Below, piece by piece: positions 27,401 through 42,000 of a stretch of DNA of 64,000 bases. The stretch is taken from the NCBI GenBank assembly GCA_036365515.1, contig CM070874.1, positions 64,933,583 through 64,997,582 on the forward strand, written 5' to 3'. Position numbers and translations under genes: made by a program. Below the pieces are notes generated by a model. The model did no database searches, had not been told where the DNA came from, and saw nothing but the letters and a program-made list of their open reading frames with translations. The number at the start of each line of letters is the position of its first letter. The first letter of the stretch is position 1. The stretch comes from Torymus aiolomorphi. Its lineage: Eukaryota > Arthropoda > Insecta > Hymenoptera > Torymidae.

Positions 27401-30400
27401 CTTTTAACAGGGATGTGATTGAACCTCCACTGACAAAAATTTTAGATTGTAGAAACCAGAGTTTCGATTTGCTGTACTAGCATTATCTATACGCATCATT
27501 TACCCTTATACAGACGACTGAAGAAATCTATTTGTACAATGTATGATGCGTAAAATGTATTTGTACAGCTCTGACAACGGTACGATATAGTTTTGCCGCC
27601 TGTATTTGTTTGTTGCCAACGCTACAATGCGAAGCCGATGTTTATGTTATAACCTGAAGGAGTCAAAAAATCCGCCGCATCAACCGCGTGTTCGCAATCC
27701 GCCGTTGCATATTTCCTCTGTAATCCAGTGTATTTATTAATCGAGATTATTTTAATGAAAAATATCTATGTATGTCGAATCATAACCTATTTAATGATCC
27801 GATAAAAGAACGCTATACATTAGTGCTTTCATCGTATCTTGTACGGCTCTCATAACTGCACCATACAATTACTGTACCTAAAAAATTCAGCCAAAAGAAA
27901 ATCAGCCAAACCGTATCTTTGTCAGAGCCGTACTTTTAGTTCTCACAACGTCAAATTTTTTTCAGTGTTCATATAATGTCTTTTTGGTGAATAAAATCGT
28001 AATTTAAAAATTTCTTATTAGATAAAAAAAATATAGTTCATTTTACTGCTAACTGTTGCTAATTTAGTTAACAGATCGTTGTTTCATCTTAGCCTGATTT
28101 AACATTTGGAGGACGGGGAAATTTTGGTTCAAATCGAATTTTTTTTTAGACCTAAAATTTATCCATATTATCAACAAATAACTCATTGTACGTCCCCGAC
28201 CTGACAGGTGGTCGAAATATCGGCCACCCCCGTCCTCTAAAGGTTAAATATTTTACCAGGCTGCCTTGACAGCACATTTTGTAAAGAGACTCGCAAGGTT
28301 CACGTAAGATTTCTAAAAGAAATTTGATATTTATGCAACAAATAAATTCATAAAAATATTTTTTATTAATTGGTGAGACTATACTTCTCTATAAGAAATT
28401 TATTCTTGAACCAAGAGTATATCAACTAAGCTCAAATGTATCATCCCTTGCGTATTACTAAATTGTTTGAGCATTTAGGTTCAACAAACCTTTGATAAAA
28501 AATAAAACGAAAAACTAGCATTTAAACCATAACACAATTACTTTCTATTAACTAATTCAATGGGTCGACTCTGCGCAGCTAATTGAAAAAAGGCCGATCG
28601 ACCGACAAAGTATCGGCAGAAGTAGCCCCCGGTACGCGCAGCAGCGTCACTACGTACTTTCCACCACCGGCGCACACCCACCGACAACTCATCCAGCAGA
28701 CCTGCAGCTGCAACAGCAGCTCGAGAAACAGCCGAAGCGTCAGATAGGGCAGTGGAGCGAGGTTCGCGCTTCCAAAGTTTAATGGAGTTTCGCAATTTTT
28801 CTTCCCTGCGCCCTCCCACCCGCATCGCGCACGCGAGAGCAACCACCCTGCACTGCAATAATTTCCCCCGCGCAGGCGCGTAAATACGTAAGGACACCGT
28901 AACGCAGTGCGGAAAATCGCGAAGGAAAGAGTTTCGCGGTAACGAGTGAGCGAGCGAACCAAGATGGTAGCGGTGCGCGACAATGGCGCGTGTCGCCGTG
29001 CTGCGGCGTGTGTCACGAGAGGACAACACAGACACACAGGCTACTGCGAGGTGTACAGGCAAGTGGAAGGATCTTGATGGGCGAGCGAGGGTTTCTCTTG
29101 TTCGCCTTTAATGAAGTGCCGTTTATAAAGTGACGGGGCGCGACTGATTGGCCAAGGTGGCGCCCGAAGCGAGCGACAGAGGTTTTTCGCGGAATCGCGC
29201 TGCAGCGTGGAAACCGGGATGCGGTCGGGTTCGCCGAGTGCCCCGCGGTGTTATAGTTTTTAAGTATAATTGTAAATAGACCTTAAGTGAAACGTTATTG
29301 CTGTGATTTTCAAGTTGGGAAACTAAATGCGAATGCGACTGCCATGAAGGAGAAACTTGAAAAATATAAACCTTGATTTTATAATAAATATCGAATGAAA
29401 TAAAGAAAAGTCAATCTACGCAGATCGGAAAGGCATAATCCCATGATGAACACGACGCGAGTTGAGAGTAGCGGAAATAAATAGCAGCACCAATGGCGAC
29501 CGGTGTTTTTTCTATTCCGTTATCCTCGCGCCACTTTTCACTATCACCCCAACACCGACTACTCTATAAACCCATATCACACTAAACGCCTGTAAAATTT
29601 CCAATCAAAAACAATGTATAAACATCGCCAAACCGCCGCCATCGCGCGCGGGCACACCTATTAGCCAATGGCGTTTCCGTGTCCCGTGCTCGCCGGTCAA
29701 AGGGTTGCGCGCTAGCTGCCTCCGCGCCTCCTCCCAACTTTCCCTACAACCGCGCGACCTCGACAACGCAGCGTGAGAGACCTTATATACCGTAACAGTA
29801 GCGGCAGGGGTAGTAGTAGTAGTAGTAGTACATAGGGTTCACAGGCCGCGTGTGAGAAGAAAGCAGCAGCCTGTCTATCCCGTATAACGCTATCTCTCAC
29901 GCGCTAGGTTACCTGCTCGCGGCCTCGACCTTTTTTTCGGGTCTACGAACGCGCGAAGACCCCCTCGCGATGTGCTCTATGGGAAAAGGGAGAGGGAACG
30001 CATGGGAAAAGCGCGCGTAAGAGAGAGGGTTGGTTGTTCTCTCTCGCGCGTGGGGGATAGAGAGAGCGTCTTCGGAGATGTCTCGCTGCACGCGCGCGCG
30101 TTACATAATGCATAGGTGGCCCAGTTTCTCGCAAGTGGTTCTCGTGGGAGCGCGTAGAGTTTGAATATACACGCGCGACGGTATGTGTGTGATGGGAGAG
30201 TAAGTGAGAGTATTGGAAGCGTATCGGCGAATCGCGCGCGCGGCCGGCATCATGGGAATTCGACTTTTCGCTTTGTTCGATGGATTGTTGCGCGTCGCTG
30301 AAGTTCGATACTTTGCCGCGCTGTGCGTGTGCGAGTTTTATGTATTGCGGTGGCTTTTCTTTCTTTTGCTGGGAGATTTGTTTGAGTTTAGGATTTCTCG

Positions 30401-33400
30401 CGGTGTGCTACTGCTCGTGAGTGGTCGTGTTGTGGGAATGGCGAATGGAATAAATTTTATTAAATTATTTAAATAATTTGTTTAAAGTATTGCTTAATTG
30501 ATTATTAATTTTATTGGAGTAGAATGTTCTATTAAGTAATGTTTAAGAAAGGCTGTGAGTTCAAACGCGATGTTCTTTACCTCTCGATTCTAAGTTGGAA
30601 ACGACCAACATGTTACGAGTTAAAATAATTTTATTAATTTGTTTAAAATAGCTAAAATAAAATATTTAATGCTTTATAGTTTGAAAATAAGGTTCTAAAT
30701 TGAAAATGAGACTGAATTTCAGTTTAAAAAAAAATTCAAAGTCCGCATTACCAATACTCATGTAAGATTCAAATTTCTTTTGAGCCGCCATTTTGTCGGA
30801 GACAGGAACTCAAGTTCGCGAGAACAATTTTTGGCAATCTTTTGTAGACTTTTGTGAAAGTTTTTGGAATATTTTGCATTCAAAAGCGTTAATGACTTCA
30901 AAATTAATAAATTACACAGACGCCTGAAAACTAATAAAAATTTGAAAATATTTTAAACGATTATACACGTTGATTAATCGAAGAGTGCACTTTTTTATGA
31001 AGATTATATCATAAAATATGTTTTAAAGACTTTTTTACGTGAAGTAATCGTAAAATTACATTAAAAATGAATTTTTCATTATGATAATAAACAATTTCAT
31101 AACATTTTACTACTTTTTAGAACAATATATTAGCAATAAAATATTCTTCTCTATAAAAGTTGTATTTTCTTTTAAAACTTCATCCAATACAGAAGAAATT
31201 ATCAGAAACGCTTCACCAAACTAATTCAACACACACGTTCCATCCCCCATCCACAACTTCAACATCACAATTCCCTCAACAAAATCCCCATCAAATCAAT
31301 CTTTATCCCCCAAAAGTCTCCCTCTCTTCCCCCGAAAAATCACGCCCCGCGCGAACAATGGCGCGGCTTAATTAGACAAGAGGATTCTCATGAATTGAAA
31401 ATGATTAGAGTTAGAGAGAAGAAGCGCAACGCGCGAGAGTGACTTTCCCGGAATGAGCATCGAAATTTCTCCTCTCCCCCGTACAGTCGTCGTCTTCGTC
31501 GCCTCGGCGTTCATTCCGTTTTTCCCTAATCAGTCGGCACGGAGAGGGAAAACTCGCGAGACTCGCGCGAACTTTATAAGCGGGAGAAGAGAGTGAGAGG
31601 CTCGCGCCGAAACTTTTCGATGAGTTTTATTAATTAAACGAATCGTAAGGAGGCGACGCCGGCGGCAAGTCTAGTTCTTTTTCGTCGAGGAGTCGGCGGC
31701 CCGGATCATTCGATAATTTTTATTCGATTCTTATCCGTTAATTGCATTCCACGGAGAAGATTAGTCATAAAGACGGATCAGTCGATCGCTTCCGACGCAC
31801 TGATACCATCGGTTTTCACAAGTTATAATTTCATAAGGCGATCGTCGGTTCATTCCCTTTCCCTAGTGAAAATCCAAAACATTTTATAAATAACAACTGA
31901 CCATTTAATACTTGCTATAAAATGGGAATTTCTCTTGTCCAGTTTCTAGCTCCCGATGAACGCTTTTTCTCCTATTATTTGGCCATTTAATAGATTGAGT
32001 TTTTCAAAAACAAGCACAAGCTTGTTCTTGAGTATTTTAAAGGTATTAAAATTGATCAGTTTCTTTAGTCTGGAAATGGCTAGCAGAAGGCTTGTTGTTA
32101 TGACAAGGAGCGAGAGAGACAAAATCAGACGGAGAAATAAAAATTTTGCTGAATTATTCATAGAATGAGTACAACAAATGATTTATTAGTTAATGTTATT
32201 TATTTATATTTTGGTAAGCCATCCAATGCACTTTAATGCTCTTTCATCAAAGATAAAATTAGTAAGTAAATCAAATACGAATATTTTATTGTGACGTCAA
32301 TCTAAGAAATAGTCAAATAATGGTCGAAAAATCATTTCATCATAATGATTAATTAGCCAGTTTTACTAGCTATTTTCTAACTTCTTGGCCATTTGATATA
32401 GAAGAATTTCTACCAAGGTTGCCGTTCGCAGAAACCTCACGTCTCCCTTCAACAACAATTTCAATTTTACTTCGATTCCTCTAAAAAAAAGTTACGCCTG
32501 TCACGAACCCCTAATTCTAAACATTAATAACTTCATCCTCTACGTACGTTCCCATCACAGAAAGCCTACTTAACAAAAAAAAAGTACACTGCCAAAATCC
32601 GACGCGCAACAAATTGCTCAACCGCCACAACCCTCCGCCCCGTGCGAGCCAATAGCCGAAGAAGAAAACAGCCCGCGCCCGCTTACCCTGTATGCTATAT
32701 ACATACGACCAGGTGTATGTGCGTGCGCGAAAACGCGACGCGTACAAATCCGTCAGCGCATCTGTCACATCCCGGCACGTTCCATTAATCTGGCCTAATG
32801 CCCGGCGTCACGGCTGCGCGCGAGCCTCCCTCTATGTATGCGAGCGCGCCCGCGCGTGTGTGTGTGTGTCATCGTCATCCCCTGGATGATGCGTGCGCAT
32901 GACTCGGACGTGTGGCGACGTGTTCTTTCGGAGTAATAATCGGATGAATTTCGGGAGTAAGTGGTTGAGGTGTGCGATGATGTTGCAAAGAGTTTAATAA
33001 AGAAGAGGTCGGAGTCGGGTTTAAATCGGGCGGATAATGAGGCGTGTAATGTCGTGGATAGATATTTTATAACACACGGAGAAAAATGTTATAATAAATT
33101 TTATTATAAAATGTGAGAAAAATTACTATATTTTATAGGAACAAACATAGTAATTTTTACGGCTGACTAAATTTCAAAAAATTAATTTTCTTTTTCATTT
33201 TTTGAACTATTTTTGCATTTTAATATAATACTTAATGGGAAAATAAATTTAAAATTAGAAATAAAAATTTTTTTTTACGACGGTTGGGATCGATCCTGGG
33301 ACCCTCAGCATGGTAATCGGACGCGCTAACCACTTACCCAAGTAGGATTCTTGAGTACAAAAATTTTGGAACTGACATATGTCAAACCCCTGGTTAGAAA

Positions 33401-36400
33401 TCTCTTAAATGATAATTTTGAATAACTACAATTACACAAAAATACTCGTCATCAATGTACATAATAAAAAATAAAATGATTGAATCGAGATTTTCAAAGT
33501 TTTGCTTACTTAAAAGCAAGGCCAAGTGAAATTGCGATGGAGTACATAACCTCAATTAGACCATGTGCACGCCTTGACATACGCAGAAAGTACTATAGTT
33601 GTGGCAATTTTTACTATATTAGATAACAAAATTTCTTATGACGGGTGGCTAAAATTAAAAGAATATATTTCAAATTTTACTATATCACAGTTTTTGCTAT
33701 GTTATATAGCAATTTTTCTTTTATGTCGCAATACTTTTTAACCAACACTGTAATAAAAATTAATAAAAATGTTGTAATTATTCATATAGTTGTAACAAAA
33801 ATGCAGCATACAGTGGAAATGTCACACTTTTCCTATATTATATAGTAATTTTTATTATACTTATAATAAAATTTATTATAACATTTTTCTCCGTGCAGTA
33901 TTATAGGAAAAAGGTACAAAGTGTAAACGAAAGCTCGTAATCGATCGGATAAGAATGAATAATAAAGCTCGAGTTTTTGTAGTTATGAATGTTACATTCA
34001 TACAAAAGAATGAAAATAATATTATCCGATATACATTAAAAATGAACCGCGTTGGGCACGTTCATGGTAAACGGTCCGCAGAATCAACAAGTTGTACGTA
34101 CGATAGGTTATAGGTGTTGATTTTCCGTCGTCGAGGGATTAAAAATGTATGGCGCCACGGGATTATCCGATAAATTACTTACCTGCATGTCATGTTAAAC
34201 TTTTTCAAAGTTATATACGAGGATAAAAAAAAAATTACTTGTTAGCGTCGCTTGCGCTACTATTTTCAGCACGTCAATAATTAATGATTTCGTGCGTTAG
34301 ATAAAAAAGCTGGCGCGATTAAATTTTAAAGCTATGCTGTTATCTGATAAATCATTCAAGTGGAATGTCGCTTAAAACTATTAAAATCAACTGATGAAAA
34401 TTTTTTCTGCAGAATAACTTTATATATAAAATCGTTTGTGTTATTTTGCCCGTTGACGTTCTTAACATTAATCAAGTGCTATAACAACGAAAAAAAGAAA
34501 AAAAATGATTAAAGAGCAAGAAAAGTGCCAACCCCAAATTGCTTTCGAATACACCACTAATGAAGGCTGTCTTTACGGTCGTAGGTATAGCCGCGCGACC
34601 GCGCGCGCGTTGGTAATCCCTGCGGGGCGAATGAAAGCGACCGCGCGTGCGGTTTCCCGCGGGGGCGGCAAAAATCAAGGATGCACACGTTAACGATCCC
34701 AAAGGCCCGCAGTCGTAAAAGCCGGACAGGACATACGCCTGCTCGGTCAGGTGTGCCGGGACGAGAGGCGCAACATTCACGGATATATTCGCCGTCACCG
34801 TCTTCTAATCTTGCCAAAAGTTTTCTTCGGAGCGCCCGAAGGTTATTTACAGTGGGATTATGACGGACGCGTGGGACAGAGATTTTCGGAAGATATTGTA
34901 AATTATGGATGATTGATGGGGATAGTGGTATTAGTAGTTGCAAAATGAGAGGAGCGCTCGCGCTTATGGCTCGGGACAAATTGTCGTTTTACAGCGCAGT
35001 AAAGGCGCGCGAGGAGAAAAAGTTCTTCCGATCTTTCGGAAATTTATGGTTTGTAAGGATAAGAATTTTAGCGATTTGCATGCGCGGGAGGTTACGGGCG
35101 CGTGGTGTAAAGTGTAAAATTGTTGAGAAAGTTTTAAAAAAAAAAGTGCGTTGAAAATTTTACGAGAGAGTCGCGTCAGTGGTTCGCGAATTTTTATATG
35201 GTTTATCGGGGAACGAGAATGAAAAACTTTGGGGGTGATATTTGTTGGAGAGATGAGAATTTTAGTTTTAAGAGGCTGCCAGAAATGATTGTTTACGTAT
35301 ACCCTTGGGGAGAAAATTTTTGAAAAACATTATGTTAGCGGCTGTTCGTAAATCCTAACGATCATGGGACACGAATCATCTCTCTCCGAACTTTCTACAG
35401 TTCATTTATGAATTACCCTCATCTAATCTCATCTATCTCGAAAAACTATATAAACAGAATATACTATTGTCTCGTCACGTTTTTTTTTTCACCCAAACTC
35501 GTAGAAATTCTTCAAACAATCGCCTATTTTATACAGCTTTCATCTTAAATTATTTCTGCGAAAGTTCAATCCACAACTCGCAGGTACATTACTTCTCTAA
35601 ACTCTACACCATAAAACCACGCTTTATCGCAAAACTTCGAAAATTTATTCTCTCCCCGCGTCAGCACGACAATTAAAAAAGCCCGGTCGAATCTTAAAAA
35701 AAAAACGAGTATCCTCACTCGTAAAAAGCTCAAACCCAGAGAAAAGCGCCCGCGCGCCTCGTCAAAAGAATAGCGCTGCACGCGTATATACGCAGCACCT
35801 TTCCGCCGTGCAGCAGCAGCAGCAGCTCATACGTGCCATAAAAGGGACAGCGCACGGCGGCAGCGGAGAGAGCGAGCGAGAGGAATGTTGTTGTTGTGCC
35901 GGGGAGGCTGCTGCTGCTGCTCTCCCGCGGGAGGGCGGGGGCCACGCGCGGACGAACGGACGGACGGGGAGGCGAAGTTAATGCACCGCGGGGGAATGCA
36001 GCAGCACGCGAAGAGAGAAAGAGAGAGAAAGAGCGGGAGAAGGGATAACTATAATGCGACTATAAAGTCGATCCGATGACCGGAGGGCGCCGGCAAGAGC
36101 AACAGGAGCAACGTAACGCTGGGAGAGGGGCGCAGTATAGGGAGATGCGTGGTGAGGTAGTTTATGGAATATTTGACGCGTGATTGATAAAAATGGAAGG
36201 CGGGATAACCTTTTGCAGAAAAATGCGTTCTGTTTAACGAATCGAAAAATATAATGGAAGAAACTTGTATTTCTGCTATTTGATTGGAATGAAAAGTTAA
36301 TGAACTATATTTATGTACCGTAAACATGCGGAGGATAATAAGCGCGAATAAATTTTATTACAGCTGCGAAAAAAATATTATTCTATCAATCGAAACGATT

Positions 36401-39064
36401 TCCCCGGGCAAAACCAACTACCGCACCCTGCAACAAAAATCCTAAATGACCATCAACAACATTCCGCGCAATTGGGACGTCTCCTCCTTCTCTCCCATAA
36501 ACGCCTCTCGCAGCGCGAAAAAGCCTCGCGAATCCCCGTAAAACCTGCCGACTGCCTCCTGAAATTACGCGTCTCTTTCTCTCTCTCTCTTGGCGTGCTA
36601 TCAGCTCGAGTAAAAGAAAAATCTAAATTGTCTGTCAAAGCTCCCCGGCTCATAATGCAGTCTCGCTCGCTCGCACGCGCGAAAAAGGGAGAGACCGGCG
36701 CGCGCTATCGCTTTTCTCGGAAGCCATAAGCTCTCGGAGCTTTCGCTGCGGTGTTGTGTTCGAGGCGCGCGCGAGCTGAATAATCGTAAACTGCGGCTCG
36801 TAAATTATTTCGGCCGCTGTTGCTGTGGTGTGCTGATGGTGGTAGTAGTAGTATAGCAGTAGTCGCGCTGGAAAGAGAGAAAGAGAAAGAAGAGACAGAG
36901 CGGGAGGGAGAGAAGAACTAGGCGATTGACGAGCTGCGTCGTTGACGAGGCGGCGTTTTGCGAAAGTTCGTTATAGGCCGCGGAGGTATATAGTCTACGG
37001 ATAGCTGGCGGTGTGTTGAGCTGGATATGGAATCTAGACGTATATAGGTTGGCTTTCGCGCGAAGATTGAATTTATTTTAAATTATATTTTAATTTGAGT
37101 GCCAGCCGTTGCTCGTTTATTGGTAAGGTCTAATATGATTCTAAAATATTAGAGATAAAATATTTTATGAGCGCTGTTTTTAATAAGTGAAGAAAATCTC
37201 GAGTGGCAATAAACGATGAAAGTGAGAAATTTCATGTAAAGATTGTATCTTGCGTGCAAAACAATAATTACGATTTTATAGTGCATACTCACGATACCAA
37301 AGAAACACGCGATTAGTATCGTAAGGAAGCGTTGGCTCACCATCGGGCAACTTACCTGAAACAGAAAAAAGAAGAAAATACCATTAGGCGGATGATCATT
37401 AAATTATTAATTGAAATTAAATTAAATGTTTTTAAAGGGCTGCTATTTGGCGAGTTTCCACTGATAAACAAAATCAATTATGAATAGATATAATTGAAAA
37501 AAAAATATTCTGATTTAGGGAATAAGACGCAAGTCAGTGATAAAAAGACTTATTAAAATGATCCAAATCATGAAAACATCTGCTAAAATAGATTGCACCA
37601 TAGATTCGGCTAACAAGGCATACTCATCCACCTATATAAAAAAAAAAAGAAAACAACAACAACACGACGATATCCCAAGCCCCGTCATCATCGGGCGGGA
37701 AAAAACTTCGCGTATTGGTCGCTCGGTGGAGCCACCGTACAGTCGTAAGCATCGCCGCATGCAGCACATGCACGCCGCTGCGGAGTCTTTGCAGCCGCTG
37801 CTGCAGCACCAGCAGCACTCGAGTGAGAAAGAGAGAGAGAGAGGGCAAGGGACGCTACTACTACGCCGTAGTGAGTATACACAAGAGACGGCGTGTGGTC
37901 GCCGCCGCCGTCGTCGTCGCAGTCGCTTGCAGTTCAGTCACTTCTGCCTCCCCCCTCCATCCACGCCGAGCGCGAGTGTGTTGATGCACTCGCCCCCCTC
38001 CTCCTCCTCCTCCCGCTCCTTCGCGCTTGAGTGACTGTATTAGTGCGTAGTACGAGAAAGAGTGAGAGAGGTTGTAAAATACCGGATGTATTTTACGCGC
38101 GACGCGCCGCGAGTTACACGGATAAATTATCGAGTGGAGAAGCTTTTTTTTCGAAGGTGCGCCGTGTGGCGATCGCGCATGGCGGGGTTTTAATGAGGAG
38201 GGTGAAAGGGTATGGAAATTATTAGAGTTGGTGTGTGTGTTGATACGTTTTACGGTTTGTTGTATATAACGATGAGAGAGTTTGAAATTATGTGGAAAAC
38301 GGAAGATGTTGTGGGTAATAAAGAGTTCGTTGACGATTGGATGTATCAGCATGTTCGGGTGAACGCTGATGGGGAGAAGGAGAAGGTGATGAAATACGCG
38401 GCGGTTTCTGCACGATGCCGATGAATCGAACTGTTAAAGCGACGAAATCGTAATTTTCATTGAGAATTATCAGTGGCCGCTTGTAAACATGTCGCTAAAA
38501 ATAAATTAACGCTCAATCGGCTTTTGACCGCAATATTGAAATGAATTACATCACTTTGAATTGACGATTTATGAAACTGCGGAATGCTAAAATGATAACT
38601 GATTCGGATGCAAACAATATAAAGCTTATAAAAATTGCAAGTTTAACGAGACCACCGCCCGACGGTAAACAGCCACACACTCCCATAACTCCCAACCGCA
38701 TGAAACCAAAAGAATACTCATACACCCCGAAAAAAATAAAAATCCCGAAGACCCACCTCACCTCCCACTCATACAATATTTACAAGCCTGGAAATGTTAC
38801 AAGCCCGCGTCCACATGCAATCATCGTCGTCGTCGCCGTCGTCGTCTACGTCTCGCGCAGCCGCGAAAAGAGAGGGAGAAACAACAGTACGGAAAGATAA
38901 ATGAAGCGAGCGAGTGAGCGAACGCGCCGCAACACACACACACACATATACGCGTGTGCATGTGTGTACGTTGTTTGCTGCGCGCCAGCGCGGTCGATGC
39001 ACTGCGCATGCGCACTGCGCATATGCCGCCGAGCCGAGTCACTGAATGAACCGCTCCCCTCACT

Positions 39065-39095
<31 letters not shown>

Positions 39096-42000
39096 ATCGC
39101 GCTTCCCCTCCTGCTTCTGCTGCTGCATTCTCGCCGCCGTGTTTTCGAGGCTTCTCGCTCGCTCTGCACACGTTGCAGAAAAAAGAGACGCCTGCGAAAT
39201 TCGTGGAGAGTGTGCTAATATACGGTAGGGTCGTGGACGAGGAACACCGGCTCGGTTGAGGGAAGTTTAAAGGATGATTTTTGGAGTCTTAACTTTGTAC
39301 ACTGAGAGAAGAATATTGTTACTGTTAACATATTTATCTATTTGAAATACAACTATTTGACATATTTAACCTTTAGAGGACGGGGATTTGGGTTTACTGT
39401 TTTCTCTCACTTTTCTATAGAAATCGAGTTTTTGTGATGTCTCACATCTCAAAACTAACACATGTAAAGGGTCGATCATGGGCATGGCCCGTATAGGGGC
39501 CATCCCGTCCTCTAAAGGTTAAGGATAAAATGTGATATTGTAATAGTTACATTATCTATATTAATTAATAACATATTCAGATTTCATGCAAAATAAGTTC
39601 ATGTAAATTGTAGTTTTTGAATCTAATAGCCAATTTTCTATCAGGATGATGTTGTTATATTAACAAAAAGGTTTGAAATAAAAACTCCTTTTAGTTTTTT
39701 ACTCTAACGTTTAGAACATTTTTATTGTTTATGTCCCTCATCTGAATAAACAATAAAAAATAATAAAAATGTCCGAAACGTTGGAGTAAATAAAAAAGTG
39801 ATGTTTTTATTTCAAACGTTTTTGTTATAAAACAACATCATCCTGGTAAAAAATTTTCCATTAGATTGAAAAACTACTATAATAAGCATATTGTAACTAT
39901 TACAATATCAATGTTCTCAGATAACATATTGAAATTGTTTATGAGAACATGGTAACTTAACTATTAACATAGCATTATAACTGTTACAATGCCTATATTT
40001 GGTCATATTTAAACATACGCATGTTAACAGTTACAATGCCACGATAACAGTAAACAAATCCTTTTCTCAGTGTAGGTCTGTTTCGGAGCACCAACTTATC
40101 TATGGATTATACGCCTACCGCGAAAGATCCCTCGTGAACCGTCAAATCTATCCCACCCCCAACTCGCTCGCAGAAAACAAAACTATAAAATTCCAGAACG
40201 CCAAAACCGTAACACGACCAATACAATAGACGCGCAGGCACGCACCAAATATAGCCGGCGATCGTATTATTCTAAATTTAACCCGTCAATTTCGCCCCGC
40301 GCGCCCAGTCTACTCTCTCCTATATTATACGCACGCGCGAGCGAGCGCACAGTGAATGGAAGGGCACCACGAGATGGAATGCAGCAGCAGCGTGACGTAC
40401 TACACGTCGCGTCATTTTCTCGGCGGCGGAGGCGGCGTTGATGATCCGAGTTGATCAGCGCTTCCTGCCGAATGACGAGTCGCGCGCGCGCGCGCCTTTT
40501 GTGCGGCTTCGTCAGAGACTGCGGGCGATATGTGTATCAAGCAATTATCATATACATGGAGCTTTTTCGAGGCTACGTTGGGAAGGTTTTGTCTCGCGAG
40601 TGCGGTACGAGTGATATTTATGGGCGATTTATTGACGGATGGATGAACACTGTTGTTGTTGATGTTTGTAATAAGTGTGAACGAAATTAACGGTAAAGGT
40701 TGATTTATAGGCGTAGCTCGTTATACATTGTTGGATAAAAACAGACGTCGCGTCGTGCAGCTGGCGCAATTACGGTCGGTGAACTTGCATTGTACAATGA
40801 TAATGACAAACACTTTGCCGGGATTCCTTGCCGCGCATCCCGCGCGCGGCCATTAATTATGAAAAGCCGCGGGGAATCGGGTCACTCGCGCGCGAACCGC
40901 GAACTCGGAAAGAAAGCACTCGCGCGAAACTTTCTAAAATCGGCCCGAAAAGCGCCGCCTTAGTCTCGAATTTCGAACGTCGCTACTACTACTACTACTC
41001 GCATTCCGCGCGCCCCAGTAAATTCTCGCGTCGCGCTCTGTTTTAGGGCAAAGGCCAGTGACATATGCTCCCTTTCTCTCTCTCTCCCTTTCTGGTCGCG
41101 TCGCGCAGCTGCTATTCGCCACTCTCGGCGCTGCTTTTTTGCACTCGGGATACTGTGTTGTCCCGCGCTCTTTAGGGGTTCTTCGAGGTCCTTCGCGAGT
41201 ACCTACTTCCTTGTTTCAGAGTCTTTAAGTAGTCGCGTGAATGGTGGTGGTTGGCAATTCATGGACTACGACTTTGTTTCGAAAGTTCAAAGTTTAAATC
41301 AAATGACCTCGTTTACTATTATTAAACTTTACTCTAATAAATTTGAAATGCTATTGATTCTAGTGAGTAATGAAATAAAGACATCGCGAACAGTGACATT
41401 TTAGCTCAAACTTTAATTTAATTATTCATTCACGCTCGCTCAACTCAATTATAATTCCCGGAAAACAGTCTGTAAATCATCAGTCTGTAAACATAACTTC
41501 GATCCCCTCCCCCTGAGCGCCCACAGCCCATTGAGACAACGCTACCACTATCTCACCCCCAACATCGCGCCAAAGTCACGCCACTACTTTTCGAAATAAC
41601 TAGCCACCCACCCGCCCGCAAGAGACCTGTTACGCTATGGGCTCGAAGCAACCTCGCTCTTAAAAAAAAAAATACGACTCTCTCTCTCTCTCTCCATCTT
41701 CTCGGGGTGCAATGTTTGGCGCTCTCTCTCTCTCTCTCATGCGCGCCACTGTTGTCATCGCGGCGCACGGGTTTGGGTCGGTGGGTGACACGTTTCGTGT
41801 GCGGTGGCATAGCGTGGCTGATACACACACACACACGCGTAGAAGGGAGCCGAGGCGAGTAGCGGGCTGGCTGGGGTATTGATTTGTGGAACGCGAAAGG
41901 CAGAGGCCTCCGCCCTTCTCTTGTGTGCCCCGAAAGAGAGAGCCAGCCACCCTTCCCGCGAGCTAGCGAGACTCGCGTACTCTTTTCTATGTGGGTATAG

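Larger units (their letters stand above)
24163..37292. other. PP4R1 intron 1, third recursive segment
   Basis: About 13.1 kb of non-coding mosaic. GC/CpG islands at about 24440-24760, 25580-26000, 27000-27250, 28560-29240, 29640-30330, 31400-31850, 32630-32900, 34560-35120, 35740-36150 and 36480-37030, separated by AT-rich DNA. CCAAT motifs at 25799 and about 29148 and leftward TATATAA motifs at 25771 and 29783 suggest some islands could be promoters or enhancers. No exon supported. Confidence 0.5.
39300..40072. mobile_element. 773-bp TIR element (family CACTGAGAGAAGAA, copy 2) with nested insertions
   Basis: Begins CACTGAGAGAAGAATATTG and ends in CCTTTTCTCAGTG, flanked by TA. Same family as 10517-10780 (shared GTTACTGTTAAC and ACATACGCATGTTAACAGTT words). 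Longer because two other elements, 39370-39518 and about 39611-39877, are inserted inside. Confidence 0.85.

Noticed and set aside
34472..34979. Minus-strand ORFs of 108 and 140 residues with fairly complex composition
   Set aside because: Two different frames overlap, no splice partners, no conserved motif, and a CpG-rich island explains the lack of stops.
37293..37355. Reading KLPDGEPTLPYDTNRVFLWY after the 37356 acceptor as a coding exon
   Set aside because: It looks protein-like, but the frame is not the one PP4R1 phase 2 would impose, which hits TAA at once; better explained as a recursive-splice exon.
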